This document shows positions 26,272-33,907 of a stretch of 64,000 nucleotides of DNA, piece by piece (position 1 is the stretch's first letter; each line of letters opens with the position of its first letter). The notes below the pieces were generated by a model. That model was not told the DNA's origin. It searched no databases and was given only the letters and a program-made list of their open reading frames with translations. Source of the DNA: Roseococcus thiosulfatophilus (lineage in GTDB: Bacteria > Pseudomonadota > Alphaproteobacteria > Acetobacterales > Acetobacteraceae). Location: NCBI RefSeq assembly GCF_017311575.1, contig NZ_JAFFQY010000003.1:1-64000 (forward strand), read 5' to 3'. A program made the position numbers and the translations under genes.

Positions 26272-26592
26272 ATGACCGCCCTTGCCCCTCTCGCCCGCAT
26301 TCATTCCCCGCCGCGCAACGCCATGCAATCGGGCCGCGCCAATACCGGGGGCTGGCTGCTGGAATATGCGCCGACGCCCCAGGCGCTGGACCCGCTGATG
26401 GGCTGGGTGGGGCGCGGCGACACGCGCAACCAGGTGCGGCTGCGCTTCCCGACGCTGGAGGCCGCGGTGGCCTTCGCCGAGGCGCGAGGCATCAGTTACG
26501 AGGTGGCGCCGCCGCCGGCGGAGCGGCCCATCAAGCCCAAGGTCTATGCGGACAATTTCCGCTATGGCCGGACGGAGAACTGGTCGCACTGA
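26272..26592 (+). CDS. NDUFS4-type accessory subunit of respiratory complex I
   Basis: A 106-residue protein of the ETC complex I subunit conserved region family (mitochondrial NDUFS4 homologue). Signature parts are ARIHSPPRNAMQSGRANTGG, the W-x-GRGDTRNQVRLRF core, EAAVAFAEARGISYEV and the ending KPKVYADNFRYGRTENWSH. In alphaproteobacteria this subunit binds the peripheral arm of NADH dehydrogenase and is coded away from the nuo operon, as here. Start ATG 26272 lies 16 bases after the SGNH gene. Confidence 0.88.
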   Translation: MTALAPLARIHSPPRNAMQSGRANTGGWLLEYAPTPQALDPLMGWVGRGDTRNQVRLRFPTLEAAVAFAEARGISYEVAPPPAERPIKPKVYADNFRYGRTENWSH

Positions 26593-26622
26593 GCGATTGC
26601 CTCGGGGGATTGCCCCGGCTTC

Positions 26623-26699
26623 GCGCCCTTAGCTCAGTTGGATAGAGCAGGAGCCTTCTAAGCTTCAGGCCGGTGGTTCGAATCCACCAGGGCGCGCCA
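26623..26699 (+). tRNA. tRNA-Arg (anticodon UCU)
   Basis: A 77-base cloverleaf with acceptor arms GCGCCCT/AGGGCGC, D stem GCTC/GAGC, anticodon stem GGAGC/GCTTC with loop CTTCTAA (anticodon TCT), T arm GGTGG TTCGAAT CCACC, and an encoded CCA end at 26697-26699. It reads AGA codons, which are rare in this GC-rich genome. A protein gene on the opposite strand runs into its 3' half. Confidence 0.97.
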
Positions 26700-26933
26700 T
26701 TCCCTCGGGTCCGCGCGGCGTGCCAGAAGGCGCGCACGGCCCGCCGCCGTGGCGCGGACGCACAATTCCCCCGCCACCCGTTCCACGGCGACCAGCCCAT
26801 ACTCCGTCGCATCCTCCCACACGGTCAGCCGCGGGCAGGAGGTGCGCCAGGCCTCGATGACCTCCGCATAAGGGCGCGGTGACAGGACCGCCGCCACCAG
26901 GTCCAGGATCAAGGCCTCCTTCGGATCCTCCAT
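26658..26933 (-). CDS. Small conserved hypothetical protein ending antisense to tRNA-Arg
   Basis: A 91-residue protein without a recognised domain. It starts MEDPKEALILDLVAAVLSPR at ATG 26933, preceded by GAGGAGAG, a good ribosome site. The body has a plausible short helix-strand pattern (YAEVIEAWRTSCPRLTVWED, EYGLVAVERVAGELCVRAT). The last 14 residues (ALVDSNHRPEA end) are the antisense translation of the tRNA gene, a sequence commonly seen in mis-called frames, yet here it is joined to a well-formed gene. The true protein may be intact with a tRNA-derived tail, or translation may end elsewhere in vivo. Function unknown. Confidence 0.6.
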   Translation of the reverse strand: MEDPKEALILDLVAAVLSPRPYAEVIEAWRTSCPRLTVWEDATEYGLVAVERVAGELCVRATAAGRARLLARRADPREWRALVDSNHRPEA

Positions 26934-27104
26934 CAGATCTCTCCTCACAGCCACGCATGCGGCTCCCCGCCAGCTTATCTCCAGGGCAACCGCACGGCAC
27001 GAAGGTTCAGTTCTGGCCGCCGGATTAAATCCAGGTGCGGTGAAGTTGGCCCGGCATCCTTTCCCCCCACCACTGCGTTGATGCCTTGTGACGATTGAAC
27101 ACCG

Positions 27105-27146
27105 TCTCCTTCGGGAGATGCTCACCGGGGCGGCACTTACCCCCGG
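27105..27146 (+). promoter_or_regulatory. Two stem-loops in the csbD leader
   Basis: TCTCC-TTCG-GGAGA (27105-27118) is a hairpin with the very stable UUCG loop. CCGGGG (27125-27130) and CCCCGG (27141-27146) make a second stem. Both lie in the 80 bases before csbD and would be in its 5' untranslated region if transcription starts further upstream. They may control stability or stress-dependent translation. No ECF general-stress (GGAAC...GTT) promoter was found. Confidence 0.35.
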
Positions 27147-27182
27147 CAAACAGGCAACAACATCAGCAGGAAAGGGGCCGTC

Positions 27183-27368
27183 ATGCCCGACAAGGATCGC
27201 ATCAAGGGTGCCGCCAACCAGGCCAAGGGCGCCGTCAAGGAAGGCGTCGGCAAGCTGGTCGGCGACCCGAAGCTCCAGGCCGAGGGCAAGGCCGACAAGG
27301 CCACCGGCAAGGTGCAGAGCGCCGTGGGTGGCGCCAAGGACGCCGCGCGCGACGTCGTGAAGGACTGA
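27183..27368 (+). CDS. CsbD family stress-response protein
   Basis: A 61-residue CsbD-like protein (MPDKDRIKGAANQAKGAVKE, KADKATGKVQSAVGG), highly hydrophilic and rich in Lys/Ala/Gly, of the small stress-induced type with unknown mechanism. Start ATG 27183 follows AGGAAAGGGG. It stands alone, with structured leader and a strong terminator-like hairpin after it, consistent with a short, abundant, independently regulated message. Confidence 0.9.
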   Translation: MPDKDRIKGAANQAKGAVKEGVGKLVGDPKLQAEGKADKATGKVQSAVGGAKDAARDVVKD

Positions 27369-27406
27369 TCCCGCCCTCCGCCCCAATTTCAAGAGCGGAA
27401 TAAATT

Positions 27407-27433
27407 GCAGCGGGCGGCACCTCCGCCCGCTGC
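27407..27433 (+). terminator. Strong stem-loop after csbD
   Basis: A perfect 11-bp stem, GCAGCGGGCGG (27407-27417) with CCGCCCGCTGC (27423-27433) and loop CACCT, 38 bases after csbD. It lacks a T run but is the clearest hairpin in this gap and probably ends or protects the csbD message. Confidence 0.55.
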
Positions 27434-27518
27434 ACGCGCTTAACCTGTAGGCGCCGCCACACCCCCCTCCATCAATTCGCCACCTTTGCCCCGGCCAATG
27501 CGGTGCCCGGAGCATCGC

Positions 27519-29138
27519 GTGACCCCCACCCCCCAAAGCCCCGCCTACACCACCCTTGCCGGCGTGCTCGCCGCCCTGGCCGGGGCCGCCACCATCATCG
27601 TGCTGTTCGGCTGGCACGTGGTGCCGCCGTACAACCAGCACTGGATCCTGAGCGGCATGATCGGCCCCGATCCGGTGCAATACTGGCTGGGCTGGAACTT
27701 TTTCCGCGAGGCGCCCTGGTCCTGGCCGCCCGGGTTGAACCCGCGCTACGGCATGGAACTGGCCTCTTCCATCTTCTACGCGGATTCCATCCCGCTGCTG
27801 GCCTTCCTGTTCAAGGCGATCCAGCCGTTGTGGGAGGTGCCGCAATATTGGGGCATCTGGCTGCTGGCCTGCGGGGCATTGCAAGCCTGGCTCGGCTGGC
27901 GGCTGGTCGGGCTGGCGACCTCGGACCCCATCGCGCGGCTCGCGGGCGCGCTGCTCTTCGTTATCCAGCCCATGATGCTGAACCGGCTGGGCGGGCATTT
28001 CGCGCTGGGCGCGCATTGGCTGCTGCTCTGGGGGCTGCTGCTGGCGCTGACGCCGGGCGGGCGCTGGCGGGTGCCGGGCTGGGCGCTGCTGGTGCTGGCC
28101 GCCTCCCTCATCCATTCCTACCTGCTGCCCATGGTGCTCGCCTTCTGGACGGCCGACCTCTGGCGCCGTCGGGGCGCGGGGTGGCGGCTGGTGGCCGAGA
28201 TCGTCCTGGTTCCGGGTGTGGGACTGGTGGGGCTCTGGGCCGCGGGCTTCTTCGTGCTCGACACGGGCTTCGCCGGCACGCGCGAACGCTTCGGCGAAAT
28301 GCAGATGGACCTGCTCGCCCCCGTCAACGCCACCGTATGGGGCTGGCTGCTGCCCGCCCTGCCGGACACGGGACATGTCGAGGTCAATGGCAGCTATGCG
28401 GGGCTGGGCGCGCTGATCCTCTCAGGGTTCGCGCTCTTCGTGCGGCCGGTGCGGAAACATTGGCCGCTGGTGGTCGTGCTGGGTATGATGCTGGCCTTCG
28501 CCATCACGCACAGGCCGAGCTTCGCGGGCCACCAGGTCACGCTGCTTCCCCTGCCGGATCGGCTGGTGGAGATGGCCTCCGCCCTGCGCGCCTCCGAACG
28601 CTTCTACTGGCCCGTGGCCTATGCGCTGATGGTGGCGGGTGCCGTGGGGCTGGTGCGGCTGGCGGGACCTCCGCTCGCGGGGTTGATCATGGCGGCGCTG
28701 GTGGTGGTGCAGGTGGTGGACCTGCAGCCCGGCTTCCGGCGCCTGGCTTCCTATTTCCCGCCTGACGCGCCGCAGATGGCCGCCCAGCTCCAGCACCCCT
28801 TCTGGCTGGCGGCCGCCGGGGAGTATGGCGCCATCCGCGCCGTGCCGGCGGCGAACCAGGGGCCCTACTGGGAACCCATCGCCGTCTTCGCCGCCCAGCG
28901 CCGCATGGTGACCGACGCGGTCTATCTCGCCCGCAGCGACGAGGCGGTGAAGGAGCGGCTCCGGGCGGAGATCCTGTCGCGCCTGGCCGAGGGCCGGCCC
29001 GAGCCCGGCACCATCTATGTGCTGCGCGATGCGGAGAGCCTCGCCGCCGCCCGCGCCGGCCAGCGCGCTGGGCGCGACGCGCTGTTCTTCCTGGACGGCA
29101 TCCATGTCCTGGCGCCCGACTGGGCCGACACCAGATAA
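27519..29138 (+). CDS. DUF6311-type polytopic membrane protein (GT-C glycosyltransferase-like)
   Basis: A 539-residue protein with about ten transmembrane segments and a C-terminal soluble part. The first loop (DPVQYWLGWNFFREAPWSWP then GMELASSIFYADSIPLLAFL) matches the DUF6311 family, thought to be related to GT-C lipid-linked sugar transferases. The C-terminal domain (EYGAIRAVPAANQGPYWEP) is extracytoplasmic. GTG 27519 is preferred because GGAG lies six bases upstream; ATG 27498 is possible but has no ribosome site. It is followed by msrP. The substrate is unknown. Confidence 0.7.
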   Translation: MTPTPQSPAYTTLAGVLAALAGAATIIVLFGWHVVPPYNQHWILSGMIGPDPVQYWLGWNFFREAPWSWPPGLNPRYGMELASSIFYADSIPLLAFLFKAIQPLWEVPQYWGIWLLACGALQAWLGWRLVGLATSDPIARLAGALLFVIQPMMLNRLGGHFALGAHWLLLWGLLLALTPGGRWRVPGWALLVLAASLIHSYLLPMVLAFWTADLWRRRGAGWRLVAEIVLVPGVGLVGLWAAGFFVLDTGFAGTRERFGEMQMDLLAPVNATVWGWLLPALPDTGHVEVNGSYAGLGALILSGFALFVRPVRKHWPLVVVLGMMLAFAITHRPSFAGHQVTLLPLPDRLVEMASALRASERFYWPVAYALMVAGAVGLVRLAGPPLAGLIMAALVVVQVVDLQPGFRRLASYFPPDAPQMAAQLQHPFWLAAAGEYGAIRAVPAANQGPYWEPIAVFAAQRRMVTDAVYLARSDEAVKERLRAEILSRLAEGRPEPGTIYVLRDAESLAAARAGQRAGRDALFFLDGIHVLAPDWADTR

Positions 29139-29204
29139 GGGCGTAACCGGCGGGCGGTGCCGCGCGAAACCGTATCACCGTCGCCCTGAGCCAGGAGCCT
29201 TACC

Positions 29205-30155
29205 ATGCTGATCCGACGCCGCCGCGGCTGGGAGCTGCCAGAGACCGCCGCCACCCCCGAGCATTGGGTGCTGAACCGCCGCGCCCTGATGGGGGCGGGG
29301 GCGGCGCTGATGCCCGGCGCGGCCCTGGCCCAGCGCGTCGCCGACCTGCCGGCCGGCCCGCCGCTGCCCGCCCACTCGCGCAATGAGCGCTATGTGGCCG
29401 GCCGTGACCTGAGCCCGGAGCGCGAGGTCACCAGCTACAACAATTTCTACGAATTCGGCACGAGCAAGAGCATCGCCCGCGCCGCCCAGCGCATGCAGAC
29501 CCGCCCCTGGACCCTGAAGGTGGAAGGCTTGGTCGCCCGTCCGCGCGAATTCGACCTGGACGACCTGATCCGCCAGATGCCGATCGAGGAGCGCGTCTAC
29601 CGGCTGCGCTGCGTCGAGGCCTGGGCGCTGACCGCCCCCTGGACCGGCTTCGAGATGTCGCACCTGCTGCGCCTGGTCGAACCCCAGGCCGGCGCACGCT
29701 ACGTCACCTTCGAGACGGCGAGCATCCCCAACGTCATGCCGGGGCTGCGGCAGAGCTGGTATCCCTGGCCGCATGTGGAGGCCTGCACCATCGAGGAAGC
29801 GGCCAATGAGCTGAGCTTCTTGCCCATCGGCCTCTTCGGCCGGCCGCTGCCGCAGCAGAATGGCGGGCCGCTGCGGGTGCTGTTTCCGTGGAAATACGGG
29901 TTCAAGTCCGGCAAGTCGCTCACGCGCATCACCTTCACGGCGGAACGGCCGCGCACCTTCTGGCCCACCATCCAGGGGTCGGAATACGGGTTCTGGGCCA
30001 ATGTGAACCCTGAGGTGCCCCACCCCCGCTGGAGCCAGGCCACCGAGCGCCTGCTGGGCAGCGGCGAGCGCGTGCCCACGCAGCTCTTCAACGGCTATGG
30101 GGAGTTCGTGGCCGGGCTCTACACCAACCTCGGCCGCGAACGCCTCTGGGCCTGA
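29205..30155 (+). CDS. msrP: Protein-methionine-sulfoxide reductase catalytic subunit MsrP
   Basis: MsrP (YedY), 316 residues, a periplasmic molybdopterin enzyme that repairs oxidised methionine in envelope proteins. The Tat-type signal is at residues 24-42 (LNRRALMGAGAALMPGAALA). The Mo-ligating Cys136 is in YRLRCVEAWALTAPWTGF, and the sulfite-oxidase fold continues to YGEFVAGLYTNLGRERLWA. The haem partner MsrQ usually follows but is absent; a convergent dehydrogenase gene ends six bases on. Start ATG 29205 has AGGAGCCTTACC. Confidence 0.92.
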   Translation: MLIRRRRGWELPETAATPEHWVLNRRALMGAGAALMPGAALAQRVADLPAGPPLPAHSRNERYVAGRDLSPEREVTSYNNFYEFGTSKSIARAAQRMQTRPWTLKVEGLVARPREFDLDDLIRQMPIEERVYRLRCVEAWALTAPWTGFEMSHLLRLVEPQAGARYVTFETASIPNVMPGLRQSWYPWPHVEACTIEEAANELSFLPIGLFGRPLPQQNGGPLRVLFPWKYGFKSGKSLTRITFTAERPRTFWPTIQGSEYGFWANVNPEVPHPRWSQATERLLGSGERVPTQLFNGYGEFVAGLYTNLGRERLWA

Positions 30156-30161
30156 GGCGCG

Positions 30162-31202
30162 TCAGACGGGGGCCGCGCCGCGGGCCACGCGCACCCGCTC
30201 GGCGAAGCGCGGCTTCACCTCGGGGTTGACGATGCGCGGCGGCATGCGGCCCGCCGCCAGTTCCCCGAAGGCCAGCGCCGCGATCTTCGTGATGTTGGCG
30301 CGGCTCTCATGCGTGACGCCTGCGGTGTGCTGGCTCGCCATCACGGCCGGGTGGTGCAGCAGGGGGTGGCTGGGCGGGGGCGGCTCCACCTCCCACACAT
30401 CAAGGCCGGCCGAGGCCACATGCCCCGATTGCAGCGCCTCCAGCAGCGCATCCTCGTCATGGATGGAGCCGCGCGCGGTGGTCACGAACACCACGCCCTT
30501 CTTCATGGCCGCGAACTGCGCGCGGCCGATCAGCCCGCGGGTCGCGGGCGTCAGCGGGCAATGCAGGCTGACCACGTCGGCGCGGGCCAGGAGTTCGTCC
30601 ATCTCCACCTTGGTGGCGCCCCGCGCGGCCAGGATCTCGGCGTCCACGAAGGGGTCGCAGGCCAGCACCTCGCAGCCGAAGGCGGCGCGCACGATCTCGG
30701 CCACGCGGCCGCCCACATGGCCGCAGCCCACCAGGCCCACCACGCGGCCGCGCAGCTCGCGCCCCATCAGCCGCGCACGGTCCTGCGCCTGGCCGGCCTT
30801 CATCGCGGCATGGGCCTCGGGCACGCGCTTGAGGCAGCCCAGCATGAGGCCCACCGCATGCTCGGCCACACCTTCCGCATTGCCGCCGGCCTGGTTCACC
30901 AGAGCCACGCCGGCCGCGGTGCAGGCGTCGGGGTCGCAGGTGTCGTAGCCCGCGCCGGTGCTCGCCACCATCAGCAGGTTCGGCAGCCGGGCCAGCAGCG
31001 CCTCGGTCACGTGCAGGTGGCGCGGCAACTCGTCGCGCGAGGCCATGGCGTAGTAGCCATGACAGGAGGAGAGGATCTGCACCGCCTCGCCGATATCCGC
31101 CTCCAGCGGCACCCGGACCACCTCCAGCGCCGGGTCGGCCGCGCAGGTGTCGAAGAAGTTCTGGTGCGGCACATAGCCGACATAGCCGATGCGAAAGGTC
31201 AT
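30162..31202 (-). CDS. D-isomer-specific 2-hydroxyacid dehydrogenase
   Basis: A 346-residue NAD(P)-dependent hydroxyacid dehydrogenase. The dinucleotide loop is canonical (VVGLVGCGHVGGRV), and the catalytic Arg (TTARGSIHDED), Glu (LDVWEVEPPPP) and His (ASQHTAGV) are in order. Start ATG 31202 (MTFRIGYVGYVP). It is divergent from a CaiB-type CoA transferase 103 bases away, which suggests a shared organic-acid pathway. The substrate (glyoxylate, hydroxypyruvate, phosphoglycerate or another) is not evident. Confidence 0.84.
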   Translation of the reverse strand: MTFRIGYVGYVPHQNFFDTCAADPALEVVRVPLEADIGEAVQILSSCHGYYAMASRDELPRHLHVTEALLARLPNLLMVASTGAGYDTCDPDACTAAGVALVNQAGGNAEGVAEHAVGLMLGCLKRVPEAHAAMKAGQAQDRARLMGRELRGRVVGLVGCGHVGGRVAEIVRAAFGCEVLACDPFVDAEILAARGATKVEMDELLARADVVSLHCPLTPATRGLIGRAQFAAMKKGVVFVTTARGSIHDEDALLEALQSGHVASAGLDVWEVEPPPPSHPLLHHPAVMASQHTAGVTHESRANITKIAALAFGELAAGRMPPRIVNPEVKPRFAERVRVARGAAPV

Positions 31203-31305
31203 GGTGCGGTGCGTCTCTCCCTCGTGGCGCAGACTGCCCAGGGGGGCGGCGCTTGCAAAGGGGGGCGGCTGCCATAGGCTGGACCCGCCACGGTGGGGAA
31301 GACAG

Positions 31306-32517
31306 ATGACAGGGGGGAAGGGGCCGCTCGCGGGCATCCGCGTGCTGGACATGACGACGGTGCTGCTCGGCCCCTATGCCACGCAGCTCATGGCCGAGAT
31401 GGGCGCCGAGGTCATCAAGCTCGAGGCCCCGGAGGGCGACGTGATCCGCCTGATCGGCCCCATGCGGAACCAGGGCATGGGCTGCATGTATCTGACGCTC
31501 AATCGCGGCAAGCGCTCGCTCTGCCTGGACCTGAAGCGCGAGGAGGCACGGCAGGCCGCGCGGGAGGTGGCGCGGGGCTGCGACGTGGTGGTGACGAACA
31601 TCCGCCCCGCCGCCATGAAGCGTCTGGGCATGGACGCGGCCAGCCTGCGCGCGGCCGATCCGCGCCTGGTCTACGCCGCCATCGTGGGCTTCGGCCAGGC
31701 GGGGCCCTACGGCAAGCTGCCCGCCTATGACGATCTGATCCAGGGGCTGGCCGCGCTGCCGCACCTGACCCAGCGCCAGGGCTCGGACACGCCGCGCTAT
31801 ACCCCGCTGGCGCTGGCCGACCGTGTGACCGGGCTGCACACGCTGACCGCCGTGCTGGCCGCGCTGGTGGAACGCGGCCGCACCGGCGTGGGGCAGGAGG
31901 TGGAGGTGCCGATGTTCGAGGTGATGGCGAGCCTCGTCCTCGGCGACCACCTCACCGGGCTGACCTACGACCCGCCGCTGGACGCGGGCGGCTACCCGCG
32001 CCTGCTCAGCCGCGACCGCCGGCCTTACGCGACGAAGGACGGCTATCTCTGCGCCATGATCTACAATGACGCGCAGTGGCGCCGCTTCTTCGCGGCCATC
32101 GGCCAGCCCGAGCGCTTCGACAACGACCCGCGCATGGCCAGCCACACCACGCGCACCCACCACATTGACGCCATCTATGCCGAGCTGGGCGAGATCCTCG
32201 CCACCCGCACCACGGCGGAATGGCTGGAGGTGCTGGGCCAGGCCGACGTCCCCTGCGCGCCTGCCCACACGCTGGAGAGCCTGCGCGCCGACCCGCACCT
32301 CAATGCCGTGGGCTTCTTCCAGGAGGAGCAGCATCCGACGGAGGGCAGGCTGGTCCGTATGGCCGCGCCGGTGCGCTTCTCGGCGCATGGCGACATTCCC
32401 CGCGCGCCCACGCGCCGCCTGGGCGAGGATGGGCCGGACATCCTGCGCGAGGCGGGGCTCGATGCGGCGCGCATCGCGGCGCTGGCGGAGAGCGGGGCGA
32501 TGGTGATGCCCCGCTGA
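31306..32517 (+). CDS. CaiB/BaiF family (class III) CoA-transferase
   Basis: A 403-residue class III CoA-transferase, which moves CoA between carboxylic acids. Family marks are LAGIRVLDMTTVLLGPYATQ, MGAEVIKLEAPEGD, NRGKRSLCLDLK, and VGFGQAGPYGKLPAYDDLIQ. Start ATG 31306 (MTGGKGPLAG) follows GTGGGGAAGAC. The gene converges on a frameshifted lyase, with four bases between stops. Together with the hydroxyacid dehydrogenase on its other side it points to degradation of a dicarboxylic or aromatic acid; the acyl substrate is unknown. Confidence 0.86.
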   Translation: MTGGKGPLAGIRVLDMTTVLLGPYATQLMAEMGAEVIKLEAPEGDVIRLIGPMRNQGMGCMYLTLNRGKRSLCLDLKREEARQAAREVARGCDVVVTNIRPAAMKRLGMDAASLRAADPRLVYAAIVGFGQAGPYGKLPAYDDLIQGLAALPHLTQRQGSDTPRYTPLALADRVTGLHTLTAVLAALVERGRTGVGQEVEVPMFEVMASLVLGDHLTGLTYDPPLDAGGYPRLLSRDRRPYATKDGYLCAMIYNDAQWRRFFAAIGQPERFDNDPRMASHTTRTHHIDAIYAELGEILATRTTAEWLEVLGQADVPCAPAHTLESLRADPHLNAVGFFQEEQHPTEGRLVRMAAPVRFSAHGDIPRAPTRRLGEDGPDILREAGLDAARIAALAESGAMVMPR

Positions 32518-32521
32518 TCGG

Positions 32522-33866
32522 TCAAAGCCGCGCCAGCACCCGGTCCACGAAGGCGCGCGCGCTGCCGAGATAGTTTTTCCGGCTCGCACAGAGCGGCCAC
32601 GGCGGCGGCGTCTAGCTGGCTGGCCACCGCCTCCTCCTGCATCAGCGCCTCGGCCAGCGGGATGCCATGCGCGATGGCCTGGTCGCAGGCACGGTTCACG
32701 ACGTGGTGCGCCTCGCCACGGCCCAGCACGGGGGCGAGGCCCATCATCACCTGCTCGCCCGCGATCAGCCCGCCTGTGGAGGCGAGGTTCTGGCGCATGC
32801 GCGCGGGGTCCACGACCAGCCCTTCCGAGAGGAAGCGCGCCTGGGCCAGGGCGCCATGGGTCAGCACCATGGCCTGGCCCAGCACCAGCGGCTCGGTCTG
32901 CCAGGGGCCGGTGCCGCGCTCCAGGTCCTGCGCCATGGCGGAGAGCATCTGCCCCACCAGCGCATGCACCCCGCGCGACTGCGCCAGGATGTATTCGCAG
33001 CTTATCGGGTTGCGCTTCTGCGGCATGGTGCTGCTGCCGCCGCGGCCGGTGACGTGCGGCTCGTTCACCTCGGCCACCTCGGTCTGCATCATGAGCATGA
33101 TGTCGGTCGCGATCTTGGACAGCGTGCCGCAGAGCAGGCCGCAGAAGGTGACGACTTCCGCCAGCCCGTCGCGCGCCACATGCCAGGTGATGTCGGCCGG
33201 GTGCAGCCCGAGTTCGCGCGCCAGCTCCTCATGCACGGCCAGCCCCTGCTCGCCCAGCGAGGCCAGCGTGCCGGCCGCACCGCCGAATTGCAGCCGCAGC
33301 GCGCGGGGTTCGAGCTGGTCCAGCCGCTCCTGCATCGTGATCAGCGGCGAAAGCCAGATGGCCACCTTGTAGCCGAAGGTGACGGGCAGGGCGTGCTGGA
33401 GATGGGTGCGCCCGGCCATCACCGTGCCGGCATGGGCGCGGGCCATGCGCGCGAAGCCCTGGATGGTGCCGGCGAGTTCCGTGCGGAGCAGCTTCAGCGC
33501 CTCACGCAATTGCAGCACCACGGCGCTGTCCATGATGTCCTGGGTGGTGGCGCCCCAATGGGTCCATCGCCCCGCTTCCGGCCCCGCCAGCGCCGAGAGC
33601 TGCTTGACCAGGCCCACCACCGGATAACCCGTGTTGCGCGTGGCGGCGGCGAGTGCCGGCAGGTCCAGGCTTTCCGCGCGCGCGGCGGCGGTGATGGCCG
33701 CGGCGGCCTCCGCCGGCACGATGCCCAGCCGCGCCTGGGCGCGGGCCAGCGCGGCCTCCACATCCAGCATGGATTGCAGGAAGCGCGTCTCGCTCATCAC
33801 GGCGCGCATGGCGTCGGTGCCGTAGAGCGCGCCCAGGACGGGCGAATCGGCGGGGTTCACGGTCAT
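32522..33866 (-). pseudogene. Frameshifted fumarase/aspartase-superfamily lyase (PcaB/adenylosuccinate-lyase-like)
   Basis: Start ATG 33866 (MTVNPADSPVLGALYG). The protein belongs to the lyase 1 family, with WTHWGATTQDIMD, GRTHLQHALPVTFGYK and the signature GSSTMPQKRN at about 278-287; closest in type to 3-carboxy-cis,cis-muconate cycloisomerase. At 32574-32578 a run of five T (A on the coding strand) shifts the frame near residue 431. With four, the frame reads PENYLGSARAFVDRVLARL and stops at 32522-32524, four bases from the convergent gene, a typical family end of 447 residues. As given, translation runs on to 32175 through antisense sequence. It may be a recent mutation, a sequencing error or polymerase slippage. 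It follows a TRAP transporter operon. Confidence 0.82.
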
Positions 33867-33907
33867 GGCGGTGGTCCGGAAGGGCGGGTGGGAAGGGTCG
33901 GTTGAGC

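Noticed and set aside
26623-26699. tRNA-Arg as an integration site for a mobile element
   Set aside because: No integrase, direct repeat of the tRNA 3' end or change in gene content follows; downstream genes look native.
26665-27000. 111-codon leftward frame overlapping the small gene near the tRNA
   Set aside because: It lies in another frame of the better-supported gene 26658-26933 and ends in tRNA-antisense residues without a ribosome site.
31253-31280. Promoter TTGCAA-16-TAGGCT before the CoA-transferase
   Set aside because: The -10 matches only three of six bases; not strong enough to list as a feature.
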